A stretch of 64,000 nt of DNA, from NCBI GenBank assembly GCA_026936325.1, contig JAPTHN010000004.1:43169289-43233288 (forward strand), given 5' to 3'. Shown one piece after another: positions 10,858-22,935 of this stretch (position 1 is its first letter; each line of letters opens with the position of its first letter). This stretch comes from Platynereis dumerilii. Lineage: Eukaryota; Annelida; Polychaeta; Phyllodocida; Nereididae. The notes under the pieces were generated by a model that worked only from the letters and a program-made list of their open reading frames with translations, had not been told where the DNA came from and made no database searches. Position numbers and translations under genes: made by a program.

Positions 10858-11025
10858 AGTCGAGGTGGGACATCCGAGGTCGAGACCGAGACCAAGGCAT
10901 GCATGAGCCACCGAGATGGAGGCCGAGGCCATCAAGACATGGCCTCGAGGTCAAGGACTCAAGGCCGGGATTGGGCATCGGAGACTGAGGCCATCGAATA
11001 TGGCCGGCCCAGAGACCTAGCTCCA
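10858..11025 (+). repeat. GAGACC/GGCC-rich dispersed repeat, copy 1
   Basis: GC-rich imperfect repeat of words such as ACATCCGAGG, GAGACCGAGACC and TGGCCTCGAGG, standing out from AT-rich surroundings. Two further copies lie at 22735-22935 (reverse) and 25685-25870. No promoter box, tail or terminal repeat shows its class. Confidence 0.7.
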
Positions 11026-11953
11026 TCTCTGCTATCTATCTATCTTCCTTTCTTACTTTCATTCCAACTTCATTTTTTGTTCTTTCCTTCTTTCTATAAC
11101 TGTCCGAGCTGCTAAAAATTGAGTCTCAAAACTCAACACAAATTTACCTGAAAGTTAGATTCACAAGTAGCTCCAGTGTCAAATTCGTAAATTCTAGGTT
11201 GTCCTTTTGACACTATCGTGCACCAGCATCAGTCTGTGGCAATAATTATGATTATTAGGCACATCTTGGATCTGATAAGGGTTTGGTTTTGACAGCTTTG
11301 GACGCCCTAACTTTAGGGGTGGCACTGTATGCATGCACCATGCGAAGGAGGCATCAATCATGCCATGATTTGGTTGTCATTGTTTTTGCACTGTCTTTAC
11401 TAATCAAAATCATCATTGTGCATTTATAGGTTTTTGTCATTGTGAATTATGGAAATCATTCAAATCAATTAGATGTCCAATAACAAATACCCAATCACTT
11501 CGTAATAAAACTGCAGATGTTAGTGTTGTTTTTCCTATTCTTTTTTTTGTCTATAATATCCTTGACAGTTTATGCTAATGAATTTTCGTAATAATTATTT
11601 ATAAATTCTCGTGAAAATGTAAAGTCCCCTATCACCTAAACGAAGGGCACACCTTTTACTGAAAAGAAAACTTATGTAATCAGTGATTTACCCAGTATGG
11701 CACCAAATTAATCAACTGTGATTTTAGCTAATGTAATTGTTTATCTTGGCCAAATTGAAACATTCCTATCAATTAATCATCCAAACGTGAAGAGGGTCAA
11801 ATTTCAGTCATTAACTTCTCCAAGATTGCTACCGAAGAAGCAGAAGAGTTGGGGGGGGGGGGGGTCCTAATTATTTTATCAAATGACCAACTCAATTAAT
11901 TAAGCTCAGATCAGATATTATACAAAGTATGTCACTGGTGATGTTTCTCAACA
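11026..11953. other. Intronic stretch, no recognised features
   Basis: AT-rich. A 15-18 base G-run lies at about 11850. No coding or RNA signal was seen. Confidence 0.4.
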
Positions 11954-12074
<121 letters not shown>

Positions 12075-12985
12075 CATGGACTTAGTAGAAACCTCCCTGG
12101 ATAGATAGATGAGTGGATTTTCTGACAGATTATTGACTGACTGACTGATTGACTGACTAATTGGCTGACTGCTTGCTTCATTGATTGATTGATTGACAGG
12201 CATACTTACTCTATTTCACCTAAACCCCAATAGAAGAGTCTGCTTTGCTGTCCTTCATACATCTGATAAGAAACACGAAATACAAAGTTCTTTTTAAAAG
12301 ATGGAAGACCAAAAAAGTTTCTCAAAGGACCATTATTGGCTTTAGCATGCCATGTATGTAAGTGGATCCATGATGTGTGCTGCAAATCCATATTTTGGCA
12401 GCTCAGTCCACAACTCCGTCTATATTATGTCTATTATTATGTCTACATTATGTCTATATGCTTGTCTATTTGCATGAGCATAACTGGAAGGAAGGAGGTG
12501 ACATGTCCATTCAATACATAGGCCCAAATATTGATTACATAAATATTTATAGAGGCATTTAAATCAACACTATGCCATTTATACAGGATTAAACTGGCAT
12601 GTTTGTTATTGATGTAAATGCTTGTGCACATATACATGGACAAAAGCCATTCACAGATGAAAAGTCATGAAAATCAATAAGATTTAATAATTCTAAACTT
12701 TCTAAAGAGAAACTTTCTATAGATATTGTTTACCCTCATTAGTTGTGATTTGTAATGATATTAGAGTGATGATTATAAGGGAAGCTTTGAAGTATCTTTT
12801 AATATGTTAGTTTTATTGAAAAATGTAAGAATTATTGAATAAATTATCATTGTCAGAAAGATGTATCAGCAGATTAATTGAAAATTAAGTTGCAGATGAA
12901 AAACAAATTTGCTTCAATCTAGCATTAGGTCAAAAATGGCTGGCAACATATATTGTCAATTGGTCATATTTTTAGCAATTTTTGG
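12075..12985. other. Intronic stretch with short tetranucleotide runs
   Basis: TGACTGAC/TGAT runs at 12129-12200. The rest is AT-rich with no recognised feature. Confidence 0.4.
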
Positions 12986-13153
12986 TATTTTTAGTGACTG
13001 ACTGACTGACCAACTGACTAACTGTCTGGATGGCTGCCTGGTTACATGGCAGATTGAAGCCTGACTGACTGACTGACTGACTGACTGACTGACTGACCGA
13101 CCAACTGACTGACTGACTGACTGACTGAATGGCTGACTGACTGACTGACTAGC
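12986..13153. repeat. (TGAC)n imperfect microsatellite
   Basis: Blocks of TGAC units with GACC and TGGC variants, split by about 45 bases of non-repeat sequence. Confidence 0.85.
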
Positions 13154-13586
13154 AGATTCCTTTCTTGAATATTCTTACTATTTTTACTGAAGTTTACAGC
13201 CATTAAAAGCTAATGTCTCACTCTATATAATATATATATATTCCCTGTCTCAGTCTCTATTAAACTTTCTTTATGGCTTAGGACTATTGAGATGTCTTTT
13301 AGACTGCAGGGAGAAATGATTGCTCTAAGAAATACTGTGTCTGGATTTTGTAAGTAACCTCCCAGGTCACTGCTCTTTCATGGACACTTCTGGGTCAACT
13401 TTGAGAATTCCCAGACTCCTAGAAGCTGAGACCTACCCCACAACCAAATAAGGAAATTGACTGAGTCATGTGACGTTCACCAGCAGAATTCTGACCAATC
13501 ACAGTCAATCACTGTCAGATGCCAGCCAATCAAATGGGTTTGTGATATTTGGTGTTCTTTTGGACTTTGAAGAGTTGTTCTTTGGC

Positions 13587-13619
<33 letters not shown>

Positions 13620-13706
13620 TATAGATAGATAGATAGATAGATGTATAGATATATATATAGATAGATAGATAGATATATAGATATATATATAGATATATAT
13701 ATATAT

Positions 13707-13789
<83 letters not shown>
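13587..13789. repeat. (GATA)n microsatellite with ATAT patches
   Basis: GATA units interrupted by ATATAT segments between about 13618 and 13710. This irregular structure suggests an old array partly re-expanded at its right end. Confidence 0.95.
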
Positions 13790-14604
13790 CACCCATTTGC
13801 CAATGCTCTGCCCGGGATGCTCTCACTCCTTCGGCTTTCTGAAAAGCGACTCCGAGGGTCTCCTGAATTACGACTCTGACTCCCGACTCAGCTTATCGGC
13901 ATTATTGCACTGATACATGAATATGTACAGTGATAATCCGATGCATCCTTCGATACATAATACTCTCAGAAATACATCATTTTTTTCAAACTCTACCTCT
14001 TTCTATCTTAAATTTTTTATTAATCTGTTCAATACTTTTGTGATGCTATCATGTTTGAGAAGCAATTTAAACTTATTTAGCCTATGGACCTTTTTCGTGA
14101 CATACCTTGATATGTGCTTTGGTCTTTTCAAGTTTTTTGGCACAATTTCATTGTGTGAGGTGTCTATGTGTATATGTGCAGTGTCAAAATTGAACAAAAT
14201 GGCTTGCTAGGAGTTTTAGGGGTCGAATTGTCTAAACTTTATTGCACACTGACATGAAACTGCACTCCGAAAAGGGCAGGGAAATGTATACTGAGAGTCA
14301 CTGAGTTGTAAACATGGTGTAAAACTTGTAATTTGGTTATATATAGCACACTATATAGCACTGAATATAGCACTGAATAGAGTGTACAATGTACGTGCAT
14401 AATGTTTTAGCTTTATACTCTTAGGGAAGTAATTATATAGTCATTATAGTTGTGATCCAGATATAGCAATTTGTAATTTTAGGAAATTTCCTCGGATGAA
14501 ATAAACCAGGAAAATGCTGTGGTTTGGTGGAATCAGTGACTCTACCCCGTAAGGTACTGCTGGGATGCATAGGAGGACAAATGTATATCGCTGGATGGAT
14601 AATC
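13790..14604. other. Intronic stretch, no recognised features
   Basis: A CpG-containing segment (13800-13900) with repeated GACTC words, then AT-rich sequence. No coding signal was recognised. Confidence 0.4.
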
Positions 14605-14800
14605 GGGGTTTACATCTTGTATTTATGCACTTAGTAGGCTAATTGGGACAGGAGGAGAACACATAAAGCAGTGAGGCGAAGGATGATTGAAACTGCTGTC
14701 CAACACTAGTCCAGGTGACGCGAGTCACGACCAGAGCAAGAATTGTACCTGAGACCTAGCTAAGGGTAGTCCAGTGTGCTACCGACTGAGCTGAATCTTC
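14605..14800 (-). mobile_element. tRNA-derived SINE, near full length
   Basis: On the minus strand it starts with a tRNA-like A box (CAGCTCAGTCGGTAGCACAC, near 14780-14799). A degenerate B box (GGTACAATTC) follows, then a body whose last part reads TGCATAAATACAAGATGTAA. The same tail recurs at 25345, 26395, 41165 and 62880, which defines the family. No poly(A) tail is obvious. Confidence 0.65.
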
Positions 14801-15161
14801 CCTCCTAATAAATTTACCTATCTTGAATAATTATTATCCTTATTGAGCATTTGTTTATGCTTTGCTTTTAGTTTATTTGGTAAAGCATTGTTTGGGTAAA
14901 TAAACAGTCTTAGTTGCCATGGTAATTAAGGGTGCCTTAAAACCTTTATTTAAGAAGTGCAAATAGTGCATCAGTGCATCTCAATAAGTGCAATTATGTG
15001 CACGCAAGAAAGTGCTTTTCCATTTCAGGGCTGCCTCACTTAAAAGTGCTAATGGGATATTGAGAGGTGTTTCAGGGAAAAGCACTGTGCAGTGATTGCT
15101 TTAATTTTGAGAAATCTATACTTTTAGGGAAATTATATAGGGAGAAGGGAGAAATTTTATG
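14801..15161. other. Intronic stretch, no recognised features
   Basis: AT-rich, with repeated AAGTGCA words near 14955-15070. Nothing assignable. Confidence 0.35.
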
Positions 15162-15259
<98 letters not shown>

Positions 15260-15305
15260 CAAAATTGTAACACTGTCTATACGTAAAATGGAAATTATGT
15301 CTAAA
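15162..15305 (-). repeat. GATA array plus shared retroposon-like flank
   Basis: About 24 GATA units (15162-15259) are followed by about 45 bp including AATTGTAACACTG and ATGGAAATTATGT. Near-identical sequence follows the GATA array at 21451. Read on the minus strand, the shared sequence is a conserved 3' segment ending in a microsatellite tail, as in 5'-truncated non-LTR retroposons. The family is not identified. Confidence 0.6.
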
Positions 15306-15468
15306 AGTTTTCTTAGAAAGTTTACTTTTATTATGTCATAAAATCTGAATATTAACTCTAAAACTATTAACATAAATTTACAAAGCAATGGACTGATATT
15401 AACAAAGGACCTCCAGAACTCCAGTTCTGTGAGATATAACAAATATATAGGACCTCAATCTGCCCACG

Positions 15469-15581
15469 TGACCTGAAAAGGGCATATGTTATGCCCCCTA
15501 CACATAAGAGGTCAACTATTTGACCTTTTTGGAGCAAAGGTCAAGTTTATGACCTAAGTAGGTCAGAGGTCACGATGACCT
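15469..15581. promoter_or_regulatory. Cluster of eight nuclear-receptor half-sites
   Basis: AGGTCA or TGACCT occurs at 15469, 15509, 15521, 15538, 15550, 15560, 15567 and 15576. The pair at 15560/15567 is a DR1. The pair 15567-15581 is AGGTCAcgaTGACCT, a perfect inverted repeat spaced by three. Other pairs form inverted repeats with 6-base spacing. DR1 is known to bind RXR, HNF4 and COUP-type receptors, and the IR3 is the classical steroid-receptor palindrome. Function here is inferred. Confidence 0.45.
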
Positions 15582-15715
15582 ATTACACCTGCGTGATGAA
15601 CACAAAAATACAATGATAAAGGAATGTTTTATATAAAGCAATAAAGCTTTTTGTTACCCTTTTTAGTCCTGTATATTTTGATTTTGTTCTTAGTTTGGCT
15701 CTATTTTTTATTCTT

Positions 15716-15800
15716 CCTTGCTTGCTTGCTTGCTTTCTTCCTTCCTTCCTTTGTTCCTTCCTTCCTTTGTTCCTTCCTTGCTTTGTTCCTTCCTTCCTTC
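15716..15800. repeat. (CTTG/CTTC)n pyrimidine repeat
   Basis: Tetranucleotide CTTG then CTTC units, with two copies of a CCTTCCTTTGTT word. Confidence 0.85.
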
Positions 15801-15805
15801 CCACC

Positions 15806-17340
15806 TAGAGTTAGAGGGGATTTAACTTATAGATCCATGCTTCTTTAAACTCACTTGAGATATGTAAATTTACCTGCACAGAAATAGAGACAAAACAGAA
15901 CAACAGAAAATATATGTTACAACAATAAAATGTATCCTTGCAGTAATAAAACTTATCCAAAGCACCAAACGCTATTATTATCATCCCATATCTCACTACA
16001 ATCTTTAAAAGGGGGTCATTACCCTCTAGATATTCCTTGTTAAGGGTAATTTATGAATTATTACCCTAGTCTTATGCCCTTAAGGTGAATTGATGGTTTA
16101 CCAAACAGGAAATGCTTATACATGTATGACAAGGGGGTAATTAGAATTTGATTAAACAAGAACCCAGGGGTTGCAAAACTGAATGATGCCGATATGTGGT
16201 AGCACAAGCCACCCAAATGTACTCAGGTTTTGACAGCCATTTCCAAATATTCAGAAAATCATGGTCCTCTGAATTTCAAACATAGGACCAATCTATCTGT
16301 GCAGACATGTTGTAGGAATGTGAAAAAAGGTACAAACGAGGTTACAGATCTATCATTGCCCAAAAAAGGAATCTGGAAACAGATCCTTGTCCCTTTGTTA
16401 TCAGAGAAATACTGTTGTGGTTTTCTCAATTTTTCTTCTGATAGCATGATGGCCAGTACTTTGGTATTTAAACAAGATCTAATGCAGGTAGAAGCAGCTC
16501 TTTTTTGTTGTTGAACATGGCAACGTCTATACTCAACTCCTTTAAAGTTACAACTTCCCAGCTTTATCATAACATTTCTAAAGTTGTTTTCCGTCAACTG
16601 CACCAAAAATAACCCATACACGTACTTCTTTAAATGACATAGGCACAGTCATGGGACTGTAGCAAAACAATGATTCAGTGAGATTATTTTATTTAGAGCC
16701 CTTTATTTGAAACTACAACTGTTTAAAAATGATGTACGCACATATTTCAGAATCCATCTTCGTTCTCTTAAGTTAAAGTTTGGTAACTGCCAAAATTGAT
16801 ACATGCTAAAACTGAAATTAATTGTGCAGTGGTACTTTGAAGTGTTACATGAAATATTTTAGCCAAATGGGCAGGTCCCATAGATTAAGTTTGCAAAATT
16901 AAAAAAATATCTAACTGTCAAACTACCACGTCAAGTTCATGCAACTACATTCCTAGTGGTTTTATCCATAATCCAAAGTTGGTACCACCAGCTGTTTATC
17001 AGTTTATAAATAGACTTCTGATCTGGATCCAGATAATTACTCAGCATTGTCACTTGGATATTTCGCTGAGGGTTGATCGCCGTGTGATAAATGAAATGAT
17101 AAGGCTGAGAGTCAGGAACACACCCTATTAAAATTTTTAAGGCTACCCTGCATACCTCCTCACATATTTGTGTGTATGTACACTATACATTGTACAACTA
17201 ATCTATCACAAAAAATAGCTCAGATTTTCTGAAGATATAACTTTTTTTTTAAAAGCCTTTGTTTTTCAGCAACACTTACTGTTGACTGGGATGTCTATCA
17301 TTCACGCAAATGGATAAATTAAATAGTCAAATGGTAAACA
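15806..17340. other. Intronic stretch with unassigned open frames
   Basis: At 16230-16621 both strands carry frames of 94-120 codons, the longest outside repeats in this area. Neither shows a recognisable domain, splice context or repeat relationship, so they are not called as genes. Confidence 0.35.
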
Positions 17341-17344
17341 AATA

Positions 17345-17421
17345 GATACATATGCTCGAACCATGCAGGCACAGCACTTCCCCATAGGAGCCCGACGCTC
17401 TACCAACTGAGCTATCCCCCC
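17345..17421 (-). tRNA. tRNA-like pseudogene or SINE head
   Basis: The minus strand reads a canonical A box (TAGCTCAGTTGGTAGAGCG) and, about 38 bases later, a B box (GGTTCGAGC). The 5' end is GGGGGGA but no complementary 3' acceptor strand follows and the T-stem is poor. A functional tRNA is therefore unlikely. It is a pseudogene or the head of a tRNA-derived SINE. Confidence 0.5.
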
Positions 17422-17424
17422 CCT

Positions 17425-18563
17425 CCTCTTAGTCTAGTTCATGTAACAGTTATTGCAACTATAGTTCTAGTGGTACCATATATAATCCAAGATTGGTACT
17501 ACCAGTGACCCAATGGAATAGTAAACTACCTGGCTACTGTAATGATCCGAGACACCTAAAGACTTGACTTTACTGACTTTAAAATGTATATTATAATAAG
17601 AAAGATTTCAATTGCAATGATTTTAATACTGTTTTTAGGCAAATTCAGGACTCTGAACTGAACAGTTTTTAACAAGCAATGAAACTTATTTTATTTTATT
17701 TATCAGTTAATGCTGTGATTTACCTTTTAAATTTTTAATTATGTATTTTTTAACAGTTACAGACATACATGTACAAACCATGCTTTTTAGAAAATGCATT
17801 AATAAATGATACAATAGTATAAATAACTCCACATTAGTACAACTAGATAGAATTTATTCAAATGTTATATTTCGCTGACAAAAAATATCAGATGAATAGT
17901 GTCCTTCACTCCTAAAAACATTTTCATATTCTCAAAATATCCATGATGGAAGAAATTTATATATATGTAGAGGCCTAGACTGGAAATATATGGTAAAAGT
18001 GATGGTAATCAATACAGACTTGATGGCATTTTGTCTATTTCAAACCTCTGTCAGCTTTGACAGATTGGCAATGAAAGATATTTGCTATTTGTTCTAAAAT
18101 TATCGGCAATTCCTTCAACAGACATCAATTGGATTGCCTCAAAGCATGAGCTACTTTGCATCTCTGCTTACAGGTGGCCTGGTGGCTAGTTTGCAACTCT
18201 GCCAACAGGTGGCTGATCACTGAAGCATGGGTTGCATTAGGGTTGCATTCCTGGCAAAGTCCCAGTATTTACATATGGAGGGTTGCCAGTTCTTGGCTGG
18301 CTAGTGGAGAGGCAAGTCAGGGCTGGAATGCATCAGAATAATATCATCAAAAACACCATGAAATGCACTCCAATCTAATTTTTGCTTCCAAATTTTTTTG
18401 CTCATTCAATCCATACATCAAACTAGCAATTAAGAAGCCCGAACTCCTTGCCTATCTTGAGATTTTGCGTATAATTTGCCACTGGTGAGAACCAGCCAAG
18501 AGTAACCAGAATAACTGAATGAGCCTGTGGCTCATTCAGTTAACAAGAATCCGCGGATTCAAA
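17425..18563. other. Intronic stretch, no recognised features
   Basis: AT-rich. A GGTGGC-rich segment at 18165-18340 has an open frame but no recognisable protein. Confidence 0.35.
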
Positions 18564-20604
18564 ACCGACCTAACGCAATGAAATTGAAGGTGCCATTGCT
18601 TAAACCATAGCGCAACTGATATTGGAAGATAGGAGAAATAGTTGATTGGAAGATGCTAGACTATTAGTATAGAATCAATGCTGTTTGAACAGACTTCTAA
18701 AAAAAGGAAAGATGGCTGCCAAAATCACAGCAATCTTGGATTTCTCAACATTTTCTTTATCCATGCCCACCGGCCCATACCTGTACCAAATTTCATAACT
18801 GTAAGTGAAATATTAAGGTCACAATGGTCAGTTCAAGAATGATGAAAGATGGCTGCCAAAATGGCTGCCACAAAGTGGCTGCCATCTTGGATTTCTCAAC
18901 ATGTTCCTGATCCATACCCATTACCCACAGGCCCATACCTGTACCAAATTTTATAACTCTAAGCGAAATATATTCAGGTCACTATGAGCAGTTCAATAAA
19001 TGAAAAAAGATTGCTGCCAACATGGCCACCACAAAATGGTCGCCATCTTGGATTTATCGACATGTTCCCAATCCATACCCACAGTCCCATACCTGTACCA
19101 AATTTCATAACTGCAAGTGAAATATTAAGGTCACAATGGTCAGTTCAAGAATGATGAAAGATGGCTGCCAAAATGGCCACCACAAAATGGCATCCATCTT
19201 GGATTTCTCGACATGTTCCAAATCCATACCCAGAGGCCCATATCTGTACCAATTTTCATAACTGTAAGTGAAATATTAAGGTCTCAATGGGCAGTTCAAG
19301 AATGAAGAAAGATGGCTGCCAAAATGGCCACCACAAAATGGCCGCCATCTTGGATTTCTCGACATGTTCCTCATCCATACCCAGAGTCCCATACCTGTAC
19401 CAATTTTCATAACTGCAAGTGAAATATAAAGGTCAGAATGGGCAGTTCAAGAATGAAGAAAGATGGCTGTCAAAATGGCCACCACAAAATGGCTGCCATC
19501 TTGGTTTTCTCGACATGTTCCTCATCCATACCAAGAGTCCCATACTTGTACCAAATTTCATAACTGCAAGTGAAATATTAAGGTTACAATGGGCAGTTCA
19601 AGAATGAAGAAAGATGGCTGCCAAAATGGCCACCACAAAATGGCCGCCATCTTGGATTTCTCGACATGTTCCCAATCCATACCCAGAGGCCCATATCTGT
19701 ACAAATTTTCATAACTGCAAGTGAAATATTAAGGTCACAATGGGCAGTTCCAGAATGAAGAAAGATGGCTGCCAAAATGGCCACCACAAAATGGCTGCCA
19801 TCTTGGATTTCTTGACATGTTCCTCATCCATACCCAGAGTCCCATACCTGTACCAAATTTCATAACTGCAAGTGAAATATTAAGGTCACAATGGGCAGTT
19901 CAAGAATGAAGAAAGATGGCTGCCAAAATGGCCACCACAAAATGGCATCCATCTTGGATTTCTCGACATGTTCCCAATCCATACCCAGAGGCCCATATCT
20001 GCACAAATTTTCATAACTGTTAGTGAAATATTAAGGTCACAATGGGCAGTTCAAGAATGAAGAAAGATGGCTGCCATAATGACCATCACAAAATGGCCGC
20101 CATCTTGGATTTCTCAACATGTTCCTCATCCATACCCAGAGTCCCATACCTGTACCAATTTTCATAACTGCAAGTGAAATATTAAGGTCAGAATGGGCAG
20201 TTCAAGAATGAAGAAAGATGGCTGCCAAAATGGCCACCACAAAATGGCAGCCATCTTGGATTTCTCGACATGTTCCTCATCCATACCCAGAGGCCCATAC
20301 CTGTACCAAATTTCATAACTGTAAGTGAAATATTAAGGTCACAATGGGCAGTTCAAGAATGAAGAAAGATGGCTGCCAAAATGGCCGCCACAAAATGGCA
20401 CACATGTTGGATTTCTCGACATGTCCCCGATCCATGCCCACAGTACCATACCTGTACCAAATTTCATTACTCTCAGTTTAAAACTAAGGTCACAAATGGA
20501 CACTTACTCATGTTGACAAGATATGGACAAATGGACACATAGACATGGTTTACATGAGTCCCCTTTCACTACCCACCCCCTCTAATAACCGACGTTAGGT
20601 CGGT
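18564..20604. mobile_element. Possible element carrying the 151-bp satellite
   Basis: ACCGACCTAACG at 18564-18575 and its exact reverse complement at 20593-20604 bracket the satellite. The right copy sits in a small hairpin (ACCGAC/GTCGGT). A second hairpin with a related sequence (TTAACCGGCC/GGCCGGTTAA) lies at 20781-20810. Hairpin ends plus internal tandem repeats are known in Helentron-type and some TIR elements. No flanking duplication was found, so the class and edges are open. Confidence 0.35.
18690..20500 (+). repeat. 151-bp tandem satellite, about 12 copies
   Basis: The landmark GATGGCTGCC (one change tolerated) recurs at 18712, 18847, 19009, 19160, 19311, 19462, 19613, 19764, 19915, 20066, 20217 and 20368. 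From 19009 on the spacing is exactly 151 bp. The first two intervals are 135 and 162 bp, so the left edge is the older, degenerate side. Each unit contains AAATGGC-rich words and CCATCTTGGATTTCTCGACA. High similarity in the centre suggests recent homogenisation. Confidence 0.95.
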
Positions 20605-21449
20605 AAAAAACGATCTGACCAAATTGACACGTTGATGACTTTATTTCGCATTCGATGATTTCTTGAAAACCTTGTCAGAAAAAACTTGTCTGTCATCGCC
20701 AAACGTGGTTTACATCTGGTTGTGGTTGCAGTTTATGCCTACTGTTTATGGTTTCACCTGATCCATTTACAGCTCCTGTATTAACCGGCCTCCGCTGTTA
20801 GGCCGGTTAAAAATCCATGTGGCTTGTGCAGTCTATTTTAGGGCTCATTTCCTGCCATGTTGTATCTTGAAGTGCCTTTGTGAATTATAATGATAATATG
20901 ACCTAAAGTTAACATAAAAAGCTCCAGTAAATTGGCTTAAATTGTTATCAAGTTCATTAACAATCATTTTTATCATTTTGAAAAAATAGAAATATTTTAA
21001 ATTTATCACATCTCTGTGATTTTGGTGACAGTACCATCTTTACGGTGACTCAAAAATAATGCTTATTTTGTAAAATTGATCGATTTTAAGTGTTATATTT
21101 AAGTCTTGATTGCCTTGGTAGTCTGAATCACCCAACTGAGTCACCTTAATTAGTGAAGGGTTTCAAAAACTCTTGCTTCCCAAGTTCTCAAGCTTTTCTG
21201 ACTCCAAAAATATTGACAGTCTTGGTCATGGAGTGTTCCTGCTAGTCCCAGCCCCTGCCTGAAACCTCCTAAGTGGGGCTGGATATTTGCCCCAGCCCAG
21301 AACTCAACTGCAAGGGTCCAGAGTTTATTGTTGCAACCCAACACTCTCCCTTTATTGTTTGTCTGGCAAACAAAAGAAATTGTTCCTCTGTTTTACCTCA
21401 ATTTAGACCCAAGTGGACACTCACTGCTTTGTTTACTGTTTAACAAGAC

Positions 21450-21450
<1 letters not shown>
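20605..21450. other. Intronic stretch with one perfect hairpin
   Basis: TTAACCGGCC (20781) and GGCCGGTTAA (20801-20810) form a perfect 10-bp stem with a 10-base loop. The remainder is unassigned. Confidence 0.4.
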
Positions 21451-21497
<47 letters not shown>

Positions 21498-21516
21498 CAG
21501 ACAGACAACTCGACAG

Positions 21517-21547
<31 letters not shown>

Positions 21548-21572
21548 GATAGATAGATATAGATAGATAGAT

Positions 21573-21611
<39 letters not shown>

Positions 21612-21620
21612 TAGATAGAT

Positions 21621-21657
<37 letters not shown>
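21451..21657. repeat. (GATA)n microsatellite
   Basis: GATA units with a GACAGACAACTCGACAG interruption (about 21495-21517) and ATATAG variants. Confidence 0.95.
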
Positions 21658-21660
<3 letters not shown>

Positions 21661-21785
21661 CATTGTAACATTGTAACATTGTAACATTGTAACATTGTAA
21701 CATTGTAACATTGTAACATTGTAACATTGTAACACTGCCTATACTCAAAATGGAAATTATGTATAAAAGACTTCAAGATACAGCT
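21658..21785 (-). repeat. TAACATTG octamer array plus shared flank
   Basis: About 9.5 perfect copies of TAACATTG run from 21658 to about 21735. They pass into ACACTGCCTATAC and ATGGAAATTATGT, the same flank found right of the GATA array at 15259. On the minus strand this is a 3' segment with an 8-bp repeat tail, then TATC units. Octamer tails are known from CR1-like LINEs, so a truncated non-LTR retroposon is the favoured reading. Confidence 0.7.
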
Positions 21786-22734
21786 GTATAAGTGTGTATG
21801 TAAGTTATGTTAGATTATTCTCAAAAAATTATGAGACAGTACTTAGTTCAGGCAACCCAATATCTGAAGGTATCAATCAATGTTTTGTCATTATTTTCCA
21901 GTTAGCTCCCTTATTCATTCATTCACAGTATTATATTTTAGCAAATAACAAGACCAGTTGTGTGGCTTGTTAGGAGCCTTTAAAATTATGTTTTAAGTAA
22001 CCCTATTCCCTTATTTTTTTACAAAACACTTGTAAGGGCTATAGGTTTACCTCAGTGCCATTGAACTGTGAAGATTTCCCAATAAATCTGTAATCTGATA
22101 TTGTTTGCAAAACACAGGGTGACCTTTTTTTAGGATTGCTATGAGAAATTACCTTTCCTATAAAGCACCATTGATAAAAGGTGCCAATTTGTACCTTAGG
22201 GGGTCCCATATATATCAGAAAAGTGCTAGGAAGAAGACATTTTGAATATGCAAAAGTTAAACCGTAAAAAGGGTTATGCAAAATTATAATAGTTGATTTA
22301 TAAGGCTAATTTGCACAAATTTTACCCTATTTTTGACAGCCACCAATTATACAGCCGTTATGCTGTGAAACATTGTGAAAAAGTGTTAATTTTCTGTGCT
22401 TCTTAGCATAATATTAGCATAATGCAAGAAGACTGCCCCAATGGCAATTCAATTGGTGTTGCTCTATAATATGACAATCTTTGAAGAGTGTATATATTTG
22501 GAGTTCTGTTGAAAATTCCAGGTGGATAAAGACATTTTCAGTACAGATGGTAAATTTAGGTACGTATATATCCCGGTACTGATACATTAATTTATTTAGA
22601 AAAAAATTGTTCGAACAGCCATTCCTCCTATGCTTTTTGCTGCAGGAGGATTCAGCAGTATACGGGTCACAACATCCTTAATATGATTGGGTGGGGCCAC
22701 AGAGGGTCCAAGGTATTTTAGATATTTTTTGACG
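21786..22734. other. Intronic stretch, no recognised features
   Basis: AT-rich, no repeat or coding signal recognised. Confidence 0.4.
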
Positions 22735-22935
22735 GCCTCGACCTTGGTCTCAGTCTCGGATGCCCAATGCTTGGCCTTGGCTTGGTCTCGGTTGTCTTTG
22801 GGCCAGTGTTGGAGGCCTCGAGACCGGCCTCCTCCTCGAGGCTGGCATTGAGGCCACATTTTGATGAGATTGGCCTTGGTCTCAGAGGCCCCAGTCTCGG
22901 TCTCAGCCTCGGATGTACCAGCCTTGACTACAACA
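22735..22935 (-). repeat. GAGACC/GGCC-rich dispersed repeat, copy 2
   Basis: Reverse-orientation copy of the 10858 family (CTCGGATGCCCAA, TGGTCTCGG, GAGGCCTCGAGACC). It is slightly longer than copy 1. Confidence 0.7.

Noticed and set aside
16230-16621. Overlapping 94- and 120-codon frames on opposite strands
   Set aside because: No recognisable domain, no flanking splice sites in a consistent phase; frames of this length are expected by chance in 64 kb when near-cognate starts are allowed.
17345-17421. Functional tRNA gene
   Set aside because: A and B boxes are present but the acceptor and T stems do not pair, so only a tRNA-like relic is supported.
18690-20500. Regular repeat array considered as CRISPR-like
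   Set aside because: Units are contiguous 151-bp satellite monomers with no spacers, in a eukaryotic intron.
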